DNA from: Methylobacterium currus
GTDB lineage: Bacteria > Pseudomonadota > Alphaproteobacteria > Rhizobiales > Beijerinckiaceae
Direction of reading: 5' to 3'
Assembly: GCF_003058325.1 (NCBI RefSeq)
Contig: NZ_CP028844.1
Location: 150,001-197,500, forward strand
DNA length: 47,500 nucleotides
Part shown: one piece after another, positions 1 through 8,630 of the stretch
How the letters are laid out: the number at the start of each line of letters is the position of its first letter
How positions within the stretch are numbered: position 1 is the stretch's first letter
Translations under genes and position numbers: made by a program
Notes under the pieces: generated by a model
What the model was told of the DNA's origin: nothing
The model's input: only the letters and a program-made list of their open reading frames with translations
The model's database searches: none

Positions 1-857
1 ATCGATTCGGAATGGCCCACGGCCAGGTAGCCGCCCGGGCGCAGGTGGCTGGCGAGCCGTCCGAGCACCGCCTTCTGCGTCGGCCGGTCGAAGTAGATCA
101 GCACGTTGCGGCAGAAGATGACGTCGACGTCGCGGTCGACGGAATAGCGCTCGTCCATGAGGTTGAGGTGGCGGAAGCGGACCCGGCGGCGCAGCTCGGG
201 CACGATCCGGCCGACCTGCCGGGCGGGGTCGCGGGCCGTCATGACGTAGCGGCGCCGGGATTCCGGCGGCACCGCGGCGAGCATCTCGTCGGAGTAGATC
301 CCGTCCATGGCGGACCGCAGGACCTCCGTCGAGACGTCGGTGCCGAGGATCGCGTAGGCGAAGGGGTGGCCCGCCGCGATCATGTCCTGCAGGACCATCG
401 CCAGGGTGTAGGCCTCGGCCCCGGTGGAGGCGGCGGCACTCCAGACCTTGAGGAGCGGACGCTCGCCGCGATGGGCGGGAAGGGTGCAGAGCCGCGGCAC
501 CAGCGTCTCGCGCAGGAGGTCGAAATGCGCCGGCTCGCGGAAGAAGTCGGTCTTGTTGGTCGTCACGCAATCGACGAGGTGCACGAACTCGTCCGCCAGC
601 CGCCCCTCGTCGAAGAGGTGACGGGCATAGGCGTCCAGGCTCTCGAGCTGGAGAGCCCGCACGCGCTTGCGCAGGCGCCCCTCCACCATCGTGCGCTTGG
701 AGGGCGGCAGCTGGATGCCGACGCGCTCCTCGATGACTTCGGCGATCGACCGGAAGTAACGCTCGCTCAGCTGCTGCGACGTGAGGGGGAGGGGCGTGGG
801 GGAGAGGGGCACGGCAGGACGAGCCGCTCGCGGAAGGGTCGCTTCAGGAAGGATCAC
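1..857 (-). CDS. cheR: Chemotaxis protein methyltransferase CheR (3' end cut by window edge)
   Basis: SAM-dependent methyltransferase that methylates glutamates of chemoreceptors in the cytoplasm, the adaptation half-reaction opposite CheB. The reading frame on the minus strand starts with GTG at 857 and runs off the window at base 1, giving about 285 residues. An N-terminal tail is followed by the all-helical CheR N domain (SERYFRSIAEVIEERVGIQL), the NKTDFFRE motif, the SAM loop WSAAASTGAEAYTLAM and the hallmark FCRNVLIYFDRPTQ. The SAM loop has Ala where GEEPY or GQEPY is usual, probably tolerated. The start is uncertain: no clear Shine-Dalgarno precedes the GTG, which lies 15 bases after the cheW stop, so the pair is likely co-transcribed. 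cheB probably lies beyond the edge. Confidence 0.9.
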   Translation of the reverse strand, partial: MILPEATLPRAARPAVPLSPTPLPLTSQQLSERYFRSIAEVIEERVGIQLPPSKRTMVEGRLRKRVRALQLESLDAYARHLFDEGRLADEFVHLVDCVTTNKTDFFREPAHFDLLRETLVPRLCTLPAHRGERPLLKVWSAAASTGAEAYTLAMVLQDMIAAGHPFAYAILGTDVSTEVLRSAMDGIYSDEMLAAVPPESRRRYVMTARDPARQVGRIVPELRRRVRFRHLNLMDERYSVDRDVDVIFCRNVLIYFDRPTQKAVLGRLASHLRPGGYLAVGHSES

Positions 858-872
858 TTGAGCCCCGGTTTC

Positions 873-1346
873 TCAGGCCGCCAAAGCAGGACCGGCGAGA
901 GCCGGCTCGTCGCCCGCCATCAGGCGCGCGAGGTCGAATACGACCACGAAGGCGTCGCCGCGCCGGCCGATGCCGGCGATGTAGCTGGAGCGCCAGCGTC
1001 CGCCGACCTCGGGGGCGGCCTCCATCTCGGCGCGGTCGAGCTCCGTCACCTCGAAGACCCGGTCGGCCACGAAGCCGACCCGCATCGTGCGCTCCGCCAT
1101 CGGCACGTTGAGCAGGATGATCCGGGTCGCCGGCGTCGGTTCCTCCGGCGGCAGGCCGAGCTTGGTCCGCAGGTCGACCACCGGATAGCTCTGGCCGCGC
1201 ACGTCGATCATGCCGACGAGGAAGGCGGGTGCCTGCGGCAGCGACGCGGGCACGCGGTAATCCAGGATCTCCTGGACGTTCTCGATGTCGATCCCGAAGG
1301 TCTCGCGCCCGAGACCGAGGGTCAGATATTGCCACACACTCGACAT
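873..1346 (-). CDS. cheW: Chemotaxis coupling protein CheW (first copy)
   Basis: 157-residue scaffold protein that links the kinase CheA to chemoreceptors in the signalling array. A single CheW domain covers the whole chain: QYLTLGLGRETFGIDIENVQEIL, the conserved VRGQSYPVVDLR core, and VGFVADRVFEVTELD. The start MSSVWQYL was chosen because GGAG sits about 10 bases upstream and the longer in-frame extension is low-complexity. It is one of two cheW genes in this locus (the other at 8166-8630), which differ clearly, so they may serve different receptors. It is separated from the upstream receptor gene by a hairpin, so cheW-cheR may have its own promoter in 1347-1535; I see no convincing one. Confidence 0.93.
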   Translation of the reverse strand: MSSVWQYLTLGLGRETFGIDIENVQEILDYRVPASLPQAPAFLVGMIDVRGQSYPVVDLRTKLGLPPEEPTPATRIILLNVPMAERTMRVGFVADRVFEVTELDRAEMEAAPEVGGRWRSSYIAGIGRRGDAFVVVFDLARLMAGDEPALAGPALAA

Positions 1347-1535
1347 CCTGGCGCTCCGCCTTGCCTGCGGCCGGCCTCGGGACGACGAGGCACGACCTGG
1401 TGATCGCATGATGGGGTGATCGGAGAGGCTCCCGGCCGGGGGCCTTCGGTGCACCTCACGAAACGCCCGCTTCGGGGGTGCCGTCCTCGCAGGAGGAGGA
1501 AAACGGGAGCTTCGTGAGAGGCACGGGGACGGTGG

Positions 1536-1563
1536 GGCCTGCGGGCGGACACGCCCGCAGGCC
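1536..1563 (-). terminator. GC-rich hairpin after the first receptor gene
   Basis: A perfect 12-bp stem (GGCCTGCGGGCG pairing with CGCCCGCAGGCC) with a 4-base loop lies 10 bases downstream of the receptor stop codon at 1573. There is no T tract on either side, so it is a weak or Rho-assisted terminator, or only an mRNA-stabilising hairpin. Confidence 0.5.
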
Positions 1564-1572
1564 GTGTCCGGC

Positions 1573-3540
1573 TCAGGAGACGCGGGTAAAGTCGGCGTCG
1601 TGCTCGTCACCCTCGCCCATGTCGAGGACAAAGCCCCCGCCGAGCGATCTCGGCGCCGGCCGGCCCGCCGCGACCCGCTTGGCCGGGGCCCGGGCCGGCG
1701 ACTTCACCACCGCCGAGGGAGCGGCCATCCGGGACGCCGTGGCCCGCAGCTGCGACACGGCTCCGTCCACGCGCCCGTTCGCTGGCCGCGACCGCCCCAC
1801 GGAGGGCTCGCCCCCCTCGATCCGGAAATAGGCGATCGTCGCCTGCAACGTCTCGGCCTGCGCCGCCAGCTCCTCCGACGTCGCCGACACCTGCTCCGAC
1901 GCCGACGCGTTCTGCTGCGTCACCTTGTCGAGCTGCTGGATCGCCTGGTTGATCTGCCCGGACCCCACATCCTGCTCCCGGCACGCCGCCGAGATCTCCT
2001 CCACCAGGGCCGCCGTCCGCTTGATGTCCGGCACCAGACGGCCCAGCATGTCGCCCGCCGCCTGCGCCGCCTTCACGGTGTCGATCGACAACGTCCCGAT
2101 CTCCGCCGCCGCCGTCTGCGACCGCTCGGCGAGCTTCCTCACCTCGGAAGCCACCACCGCAAAGCCCCGGCCGTGCTCGCCGGCCCGCGCCGCCTCGACG
2201 GCGGCGTTGAGCGCCAGCAGGTCGGTCTGGCGGGCGATCTCCTGCACGATGGTGATCTTCTGGGCGATGGTCTGCATCGCCTCGACGGCACGGCCCACCG
2301 CCACGCCGCTCGCCTCGGCGTCCTTGGCCGATTGGCGGGCGATGGTCTCGGTCTGGCCGGCATTCTCGGCGTTCTGCTTCACGTTGGCGGCCATCTCCTC
2401 CATCGAGGCCGAGGCCTCCTCGGTCGAGGCGGCCTGCTCGGTCGAGCCCTGCGACAGCTGCTCGGCCGAGGCCGACAGCTCCTGGCTGCCACCCGCAACC
2501 TTGCCGGCCGCATCCGCGACATTGACGGCGAAGGTCGTCAGGCTGTCGACCAGCGCGTTGACCGCCTCTTTCATGCGCTGATGGTCACCCTCGCATTCGA
2601 TGTCGACACGCTGTGTCAGGTCGCCGGAGCTGACGAGGCTGAGGACGCGGTTGCCCTCCATGATCGGCAGGATGATGGCGTCGAGCATCCCGTTGATGCC
2701 GAGCACGAGCTTGGCAAAATCCCCGACATATTGGCTGGCATCGCCTCTTTCGCTGAGGCGACCCGCCGTAGAGGCTGTTATCAGGTGCTGGATTTCGGCG
2801 GTGATCGATCGGAGATTGGTGCGCAGCGTCTCGATCGTGTCGTTGATGAAGGCTTTCTTGCCGGGGAATGCCTCGAGAGGCGCATTGAAATCGCCCTCTC
2901 CGAACGCTTTGACGCAGGCCATCGCCTTCTTCTTCACGGCGATGTGGCCGGCGACCATCTGGTTGATGCCCTGCGCCATCACGGCGAAGTCGCCGCTGAA
3001 GCGATCGACCGGAACGAACACGTCGATATCGCCCTTGTCGTGCTCGGACGACATGCGGTTCATGTCCGCGATCAGGCGCTTGAGATTGCCTCTCAGCGTC
3101 TCGATCGTGTCGTTGATGAAGGCTTTCTTGCCCGGAAACGCCTCGAGAGGCGCATTGAAATCGCCCTCTCCCAACGCCTTGACGCAGGCCATCGCCTTCT
3201 TCTTCACGGCGATGTGGCCGGCGACCATCTGGTTGACGCCCTGCGCCATCACGGCGAAATCGCCGCTGAAGCGGTCGACCGGAACGAACACGTCGATATC
3301 GCCCTTGTCATGCTCGGACGACATCCGGCCGATGCAGTCGCCGAACGAGAGGGCCGGACGTGTCGCGGCTTCGAGCAGCCCGTTGACGGCGACCAGGATC
3401 GCCCTCGCATCTCCTGTTGCCGTCTCCAGATCGGCTCGCGCAGACAGGTTGCCGCTGGCCATCACCTGCCCCAGCCGATGTATCTCGTCCAGGGCCACCC
3501 GTGTCTTGGATGAACTTTTCATCCCTACGAAGAGAGACAT
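1573..3540 (-). CDS. Cytoplasmic methyl-accepting chemotaxis protein with tandem HAMP-like repeats
   Basis: Chemoreceptor of about 655 residues without any membrane segment, so it should signal from the cytoplasm. The N-terminal part contains a 90-residue HAMP-like module present twice in tandem (from 3324 down to 2785), each with the signatures [33 protein letters not shown] and [17 protein letters not shown] further HAMP-like segment follows, then the signalling domain with the hairpin tip around [22 protein letters not shown] and flanking methylation helices. It ends in [11 protein letters not shown] 3540 is chosen because AGAAAG lies 7 bases upstream; ATG 3546 and 3522 are alternatives. 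The signalling half is nearly identical to the two receptors upstream. No known ligand-binding domain is visible; what it senses is unknown. Confidence 0.9.
   Translation of the reverse strand: MSLFVGMKSSSKTRVALDEIHRLGQVMASGNLSARADLETATGDARAILVAVNGLLEAATRPALSFGDCIGRMSSEHDKGDIDVFVPVDRFSGDFAVMAQGVNQMVAGHIAVKKKAMACVKALGEGDFNAPLEAFPGKKAFINDTIETLRGNLKRLIADMNRMSSEHDKGDIDVFVPVDRFSGDFAVMAQGINQMVAGHIAVKKKAMACVKAFGEGDFNAPLEAFPGKKAFINDTIETLRTNLRSITAEIQHLITASTAGRLSERGDASQYVGDFAKLVLGINGMLDAIILPIMEGNRVLSLVSSGDLTQRVDIECEGDHQRMKEAVNALVDSLTTFAVNVADAAGKVAGGSQELSASAEQLSQGSTEQAASTEEASASMEEMAANVKQNAENAGQTETIARQSAKDAEASGVAVGRAVEAMQTIAQKITIVQEIARQTDLLALNAAVEAARAGEHGRGFAVVASEVRKLAERSQTAAAEIGTLSIDTVKAAQAAGDMLGRLVPDIKRTAALVEEISAACREQDVGSGQINQAIQQLDKVTQQNASASEQVSATSEELAAQAETLQATIAYFRIEGGEPSVGRSRPANGRVDGAVSQLRATASRMAAPSAVVKSPARAPAKRVAAGRPAPRSLGGGFVLDMGEGDEHDADFTRVS
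2785..3324 (-). repeat. Tandem 270-bp duplication inside the receptor gene
   Basis: Two adjacent 270-bp units (3324-3055 and 3054-2785) encode the same HAMP-like module. The first 237 bp of each unit differ at only a few percent of positions, nearly all silent, so the duplication is recent or kept alike by gene conversion. The last 30-odd bases of each unit diverge. Confidence 0.85.
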
Positions 3541-3629
3541 GAGCATTCTTTCTGGAAAATAAGGGAAACGGATCAACGGACAGGTGCGGAATGCGCACGA
3601 GCGGGCGGCCACGCGCCGGGTGATGATCT

Positions 3630-3668
3630 CGGCCGATCCGGACGCCGCCGCGGCGTCCGGATCGGCCG
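3630..3668 (-). terminator. Long perfect hairpin just after the second receptor gene
   Basis: A perfect inverted repeat about 39 bases long (arms beginning CGGCCGATCCGGACGCCG, at least 17 pairs) starts 2 bases after the receptor stop at 3671. It has no T tract. Position directly behind the stop codon supports a terminator or 3' stabiliser that separates the two receptor genes into different transcripts. Confidence 0.6.
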
Positions 3669-3670
3669 CA

Positions 3671-5641
3671 TCAAGCGCGTTTGAACTCCTGGTCGCGGAC
3701 GTCCTCGGCGGCGCTCATGTCGAAGGCGAAGCCACTGCCATGGAGCCCGTTGGCCTTGGGCTTGGCCGCCGAGCGGGCCGCCGCCCGGGAGGGCGACTTC
3801 ACGGCCGCCGACGGAGCGGCCATCCGGGCCGCCGTGGCCCGCAGCTGTGACACGGCTCCGTCCACGCGCCCGTGCACCTGCTGCGGCCCGGCCGCCGGGG
3901 CGGTGGCCCCGTTGATCCGGAAATAGGCGATCGTCGCCTGCAGCATCTCGGCCTGCGCCGCCAGCTCCTCCGACGTCGCCGACACCTGCTCCGACGCCGA
4001 CGCGTTCTGCTGCGTCACCTTGTCGAGCTGCTGGATCGCCTGGTTGATCTGCCCGGACCCCACATCCTGCTCCCGGCACGCCGCCGAGATCTCCTCCACC
4101 AGCGACGCCGTCCGCTTGATGTCCGGAACCAGACGGCCCAGCATGTCGCCCGCCGCCTGCGCCGCCTTCACGGTGTCGATCGACAACGTCCCGATCTCGG
4201 CTGCCGCCGCCTGCGAGCGCTCGGCGAGCTTCCTCACCTCGGAAGCCACCACCGCAAAGCCCCGGCCGTGCTCGCCGGCCCGCGCCGCCTCGACGGCGGC
4301 GTTGAGCGCCAGCAGGTCGGTCTGGCGGGCGATCTCCTGCACGATGGTGATCTTCTGGGCGATGGTCTGCATCGCCTCGACGGCACGGCCCACCGCCACG
4401 CCGCTCGCCTCGGCGTCCTTGGCAGACTGGCGGGCGATGGTCTCGGTCTGGCCGGCATTCTCGGCATTCTGCTTCACGTTGGCGGCCATCTCCTCCATCG
4501 AGGCCGAGGCCTCCTCGGTCGAGGCCGCCTGCTCGGTCGAGCCCTGCGACAGCTGCTCGGCCGAAGCCGACAGCTCCTGGGACCCCGCCGACACGTTGCT
4601 CGCCGCCGCGGAGGCTTCCGACACGACGGTGCGCAGCTTCGCCAGCATCTGCTCGAGGGCGATGCCGAGCCCGTCCTTGTCCGAGAGCCGCTTCGCCTCG
4701 ATGGTCAGGTCGCCGTCGGCGATCGCGGTCGCGACGTCGGCGACGGCCCGCAGGTTCGTGGTCATCGCGCGGAGATTGGCCTGCACCTCGCTGCTGAGAC
4801 CGCCGTAATCCTTCGACAGCGACTTGGAGAAGTCGCCGACCGAGGCGGCCGCCAGAACCTCGGAGATCTCCCGGAAGGCCTGCTCGACCGCGAGCGCGGT
4901 GCCCTGGATCTGCCCGACCTCGTCGCGCCGCCCGGTATCGAGCGGGGTCGCGAGGTCGGCAAGCTTGGCGCTGACCCGGTTCACGGGCCTCGCCACGGTG
5001 CGGATCAGCATGAAGGCGATGCCGGCCACGATCAGCAGGGTGGCCAGGATGCCGAACACGATCATCTGCGTCGTCGTGTCGAAGGCGGCATCCTGCGCGT
5101 TGCGCCGCGTCTGCATCAGGGCGTTCTCGGTGCCGATCACCTCGGCGACCTTGGCGCGCAGGCCGTCCATCGCCTCCTTGCCGGCGCCGGCGCCGGCGAT
5201 CTCGGTCTGCCGGGCGGCGTCGCGCGTCTCGGCATTGGCCATCAGGGCGATGCCCTTCTCGGCCACGCCGTTATGCCACGCTTCCGCCAGCCGGTGGACC
5301 GCCTCGAGCCGCTCCTGCTGGGCCGGGTTGTCGGCCGTCAGGGTCTTGGCCCGGCGCCAGGCGTCGTTGAAGGTCTCCCAGCCCCTCTGGTAGGGAGCGA
5401 GGAACTTCGGGTCGCCGGACAGGAGGAAGCCGCGGTAGCCGGTTTCCTGGTCGACCATCCCGGAGAGCGCGCGGTTGGTCGCGTCGATCACCTGAATCGT
5501 GTGATCCGACCAGTTGACCGCCTGCCGGATCTCCGACGACTTCCAGTGCACGACGGCGTTCACGCCCAGCTCGACGGCCAGCATCACGGTGAAGGTGAGG
5601 GCCAACTTTCGAGGCATCGAAATATTGTCGAACATGCTCAT
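3671..5641 (-). CDS. Methyl-accepting chemotaxis protein with CHASE3-type sensor
   Basis: 656-residue inner-membrane chemoreceptor. Transmembrane segment 1 is at about 12-31 and segment 2 at about 192-213, enclosing a periplasmic four-helix sensor with the CHASE3 signature [21 protein letters not shown] (residues 65-85). HAMP follows TM2 ([17 protein letters not shown]), then a second HAMP-like helix pair with [20 protein letters not shown], then the standard signalling domain. The C terminus ends DQEFKRA. GGAAGG about 9 bases upstream supports the start MSMFDNIS; a second Met two codons on is possible. It stands alone between hairpins at 3630-3668 and 5845-5867, so it may be transcribed separately; the 234-base gap upstream (5642-5875) shows no clear promoter. 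Confidence 0.92.
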   Translation of the reverse strand: MSMFDNISMPRKLALTFTVMLAVELGVNAVVHWKSSEIRQAVNWSDHTIQVIDATNRALSGMVDQETGYRGFLLSGDPKFLAPYQRGWETFNDAWRRAKTLTADNPAQQERLEAVHRLAEAWHNGVAEKGIALMANAETRDAARQTEIAGAGAGKEAMDGLRAKVAEVIGTENALMQTRRNAQDAAFDTTTQMIVFGILATLLIVAGIAFMLIRTVARPVNRVSAKLADLATPLDTGRRDEVGQIQGTALAVEQAFREISEVLAAASVGDFSKSLSKDYGGLSSEVQANLRAMTTNLRAVADVATAIADGDLTIEAKRLSDKDGLGIALEQMLAKLRTVVSEASAAASNVSAGSQELSASAEQLSQGSTEQAASTEEASASMEEMAANVKQNAENAGQTETIARQSAKDAEASGVAVGRAVEAMQTIAQKITIVQEIARQTDLLALNAAVEAARAGEHGRGFAVVASEVRKLAERSQAAAAEIGTLSIDTVKAAQAAGDMLGRLVPDIKRTASLVEEISAACREQDVGSGQINQAIQQLDKVTQQNASASEQVSATSEELAAQAEMLQATIAYFRINGATAPAAGPQQVHGRVDGAVSQLRATAARMAAPSAAVKSPSRAAARSAAKPKANGLHGSGFAFDMSAAEDVRDQEFKRA

Positions 5642-5844
5642 CGAAGAAACCTTCCCATGATCGGGTCGCAGAGGAATGATCGGTGCGCGGACCTCCCGTG
5701 GAACGGCCCGGCCGGGAGTGGGGACTGTGGGTGATCAGAACTTGCGGTCTGGGCTCGACGACGATCCGGGCGGATCGCCCGGAATGCCCGTCCGGGCAGG
5801 GGCGGAGAGATCGATGGATCTCGATCGCGTCCGTCCGGACGGGG

Positions 5845-5867
5845 GGCGGCAAGCCGGGCCTGCCGCC
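5845..5867 (-). terminator. Short hairpin after the third receptor gene
   Basis: GGCGGCA at 5845 pairs with TGCCGCC at 5861 across a 9-base loop, 8 bases after the receptor stop codon. No T tract. Third example in this locus of a receptor gene followed directly by a GC hairpin. Confidence 0.4.
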
Positions 5868-5875
5868 GGCTCGCA

Positions 5876-8146
5876 TCAGGCGACGCGGGTGAAGTCGGCG
5901 TCGCGCGCGTCGCCCTCGCTCATGTCGAGGGAAAAGCCGCCTCCGCCCGCAGACTTGGCGGCGGCAGATTTCGGCGTGACGGACTTAGGTGTGGCCTTCG
6001 GCGCCGGGCGGCCCGCGGCGAGGCCCTTGGCCGGGGCCCGGGCCGGCGACCTCACCACCGCCGAGGGAGCGGCCATCCGGGCCGCCGTGGCCCGCAGCTG
6101 CGACACGGCTCCGTCCACGCGCCCGTCCACTGGCCGCGACCGCGCCGCCGGAGCGTCGCCCCCCTCGATCCGGAAATAGGCGATCGTCGCCTGCAGCGTC
6201 TCGGCCTGCGCCGCCAGCTCCTCCGACGTCGCCGACACCTGCTCCGACGCCGACGCGTTCTGCTGCGTCACCTTGTCGAGCTGCTGGATCGCCTGGTTGA
6301 TCTGCCCGGACCCCACATCCTGCTCCCGGCACGCCGCCGAGATCTCCTCCACCAGGGCCGCCGTCCGCTTGATGTCCGGAACCAGACGGCCCAGCATGTC
6401 GCCCGCCGCCTGCGCCGCCTTCACGGTGTCGATCGACAACGTCCCGATCTCGGCTGCCGCCGTCTGCGAGCGCTCGGCGAGCTTCCTCACCTCGCTCGCC
6501 ACCACCGCAAAGCCCCGGCCGTGCTCGCCGGCCCGCGCCGCCTCGACGGCGGCATTGAGCGCCAGCAGGTCGGTCTGGCGGGCGATCTCCTGCACGATGG
6601 TGATCTTCTGGGCGATGGTCTGCATCGCCTCGACGGCACGGCCCACCGCCACGCCGCTCGCCTCGGCGTCCTTGGCAGACTGGCGGGCGATGGTCTCGGT
6701 CTGGCCGGCATTCTCGGCGTTCTGCTTCACGTTGGCGGCCATCTCCTCCATCGAGGCCGAGGCCTCCTCGGTCGAGGCCGCCTGCTCGGTCGAGCCCTGC
6801 GACAGCTGCTCGGCCGAGGCCGACAGCTCCTGCGACCCCGCCGACACGTTGCTCGCCGCCGCCGCCGCATCCGCCACCACGGCGCGCAGGCGCGTCAGCA
6901 TCGTCTGCAGGGCGAGGCCCATCGCGTCCTTCTCGGAGAGGGGCCTGGCCTCCACCGTGAGGTCGCCGCCCGCGATCGCGTCGGCGAGGCCGGCGGTCGC
7001 GCGCAGGTTGCTGGTCATCCGGTTCATGGCGGTGACGAGGTCGCCGATCTCGTCGCGGGAGGTCACCGTGACCGTCTGGCTGAGATCGCCCAGCGCCACG
7101 GCGTCGGCGAGCGTCACCGCCCGGCTCAAGCCCCGGGAGATCGTGACGGCCAGCCAGGTCGCGATGGCGAGGCCGAGCAGGAGCGCGCCCGCGATCACCG
7201 CGAGGAGCAGCGTCTGGCCCTCGCTCGATTCCGCCTTGGCCCGCGCCACCGCATCGGCCATGCGCTTGTTCTGGAACTCGACCAGGGCGTCGAAGGCACC
7301 GACCGCAGTCGTGCTCGCGGTCGAGTAATCGCCCGAGGCGAGGGCCGCGGCCTTGATGCTGCTCCCGCTCTCGGCGGTCGCGAGGGCCTTCTGGAACGAC
7401 GCGGCCCAGGCATTGAACTTCTGCCGGATCGCCTCGACCGGGACGTTGCGGGCGGCGGCGACGCGGAGCAACTCGTCCATCGCGCGCGTGATCTCCTCGC
7501 GCACCTGCTTGGCGGCCGTCACGCGCTGCTCCAGCGCCTCGACGCTCGTGGCACCGGTCGCCGACTGCATCTGGCCCCAGGCCCGCTCCAGACGGGCCTG
7601 GAAGCCCGCCGCGGCACGGACGAACTCGTCGTCGCCCGGCTCGCCCGACCGGCCCTTGATGATCGCCTCCAGGTCCGCCCGCAAAGCGGCCGTGGCGGGA
7701 CGCCCAGTCGTGGTGATCTCCGACCACGTCCGGGCATTCGAGTTGAGCCGGGTCAGCTCCAGCACCTTGGCGCCCACGGCGCGCACGGTGTCGTACTTGG
7801 CGGACAGATCCTCGAAGAGGCGCCGGCCCTCCTCGGAGTTGATGTAGGTCTTCGCCTTCGCCATCGCGGCGAGCGTGTCGGCGGCGTTCTCCGCCACGCG
7901 CTTGCTGAAGTGGGCCATCTGGGCGTCATCCGCGCTGATGACCGCGGCGCGCGTGTTCGAGATGCCCCGGAGGGCATTGGCCTTCGCGTCGAGCACGTGC
8001 GTCTGCACCTCGGCGCGGCCGACGACGAACTTCATCGCCTCGTCGGCCGCCGTCAGCTTCTGGTACCCGACGCCGCCGGCCACGCCGGCCAGGACGAGGA
8101 CCGAGGCGAAGCCGCCGGCGAGTTTCGCCTTGATCGTGAAACGCAT
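5876..8146 (-). CDS. Methyl-accepting chemotaxis protein with large periplasmic helical sensor
   Basis: 756-residue inner-membrane chemoreceptor. TM1 is at about 8-26 and TM2 at about 312-334, leaving a periplasmic domain of some 285 residues, about twice the length of a simple four-helix bundle. That size fits a helical-bimodular (HBM/McpS-like) sensor, but I cannot confirm the family. HAMP at about 336-385 is followed by a second HAMP-like element ([20 protein letters not shown]) and the signalling domain (about 430-690), nearly identical to the other two receptors. The tail [22 protein letters not shown] matches theirs. GGAG about 8 bases before ATG 8146 supports the start, which lies 19 bases after the cheW stop, so it belongs to the cheA-cheW transcript. 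Confidence 0.93.
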   Translation of the reverse strand: MRFTIKAKLAGGFASVLVLAGVAGGVGYQKLTAADEAMKFVVGRAEVQTHVLDAKANALRGISNTRAAVISADDAQMAHFSKRVAENAADTLAAMAKAKTYINSEEGRRLFEDLSAKYDTVRAVGAKVLELTRLNSNARTWSEITTTGRPATAALRADLEAIIKGRSGEPGDDEFVRAAAGFQARLERAWGQMQSATGATSVEALEQRVTAAKQVREEITRAMDELLRVAAARNVPVEAIRQKFNAWAASFQKALATAESGSSIKAAALASGDYSTASTTAVGAFDALVEFQNKRMADAVARAKAESSEGQTLLLAVIAGALLLGLAIATWLAVTISRGLSRAVTLADAVALGDLSQTVTVTSRDEIGDLVTAMNRMTSNLRATAGLADAIAGGDLTVEARPLSEKDAMGLALQTMLTRLRAVVADAAAAASNVSAGSQELSASAEQLSQGSTEQAASTEEASASMEEMAANVKQNAENAGQTETIARQSAKDAEASGVAVGRAVEAMQTIAQKITIVQEIARQTDLLALNAAVEAARAGEHGRGFAVVASEVRKLAERSQTAAAEIGTLSIDTVKAAQAAGDMLGRLVPDIKRTAALVEEISAACREQDVGSGQINQAIQQLDKVTQQNASASEQVSATSEELAAQAETLQATIAYFRIEGGDAPAARSRPVDGRVDGAVSQLRATAARMAAPSAVVRSPARAPAKGLAAGRPAPKATPKSVTPKSAAAKSAGGGGFSLDMSEGDARDADFTRVA

Positions 8147-8165
8147 GGAATGTCTCCGGCCTCGC

Positions 8166-8630
8166 TCAGTTCAGGATCCGCTCGACGTCGGGCAGGATGA
8201 CGAAGTCGTCCCCGCACTTGACGATCGACTTGATGTATTCGGGCCGCCACGAGGTGCCGACCTTCGGCACCTGCTGCGCCGTGCCGGTCTGGACCTCCGT
8301 CACCTCGAAGACCTTGTCGGCGACGAGGGCCACGACGACGGGATCGCCCGCGATCCCGACCTCGATCACCACGAAGCGGGTATCCGGCGTCACGGCCTCC
8401 GGCTTCATGCCGAAGCGCTCGCGGATGTCGGCGAGCGGCACGACGTTGCCGCGCACGTTCATGACCCGGTCGAGATGCGCCCGCGCCCCCGCCACGCGGG
8501 TCGTCGAGATCGGGTCGATGATCTCGCGCACCATGCCGGCATCGAGCGCGAAGGTCTCCGAGCCGATGCGCACCATCACTACCTGCAGGCCGCCCACCTG
8601 CCGCAGGGCTTCCACTGAGCCTGTCATCAT
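8166..8630 (-). CDS. cheW: Chemotaxis coupling protein CheW (second copy)
   Basis: 154-residue CheW-domain protein with [21 protein letters not shown], the core [19 protein letters not shown] and [14 protein letters not shown]. Coupling role between CheA and receptors in the membrane array. ATG 8630 overlaps the cheA stop by 4 bases (ATGATGA); the next ATG at 8627 is equally possible and has better spacing (7) from GAGG. Overlap implies translational coupling with cheA. The N terminus is longer than in the first CheW and the C terminus ends in DVERILN. Confidence 0.95.
   Translation of the reverse strand: MMTGSVEALRQVGGLQVVMVRIGSETFALDAGMVREIIDPISTTRVAGARAHLDRVMNVRGNVVPLADIRERFGMKPEAVTPDTRFVVIEVGIAGDPVVVALVADKVFEVTEVQTGTAQQVPKVGTSWRPEYIKSIVKCGDDFVILPDVERILN

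Noticed and set aside
12..1403. Long plus-strand reading frame opposite cheR and cheW
   Set aside because: It is a shadow produced by high GC: its protein is low-complexity Arg/Gly/His with no domain, while the minus strand carries clear CheR and CheW motifs.
1564..8200. Very long plus-strand frames opposite the three receptor genes
   Set aside because: Repeated because the receptor genes are repeated; composition is Arg/Leu/Gly/His-rich and no family matches. The minus strand has the receptor domains.
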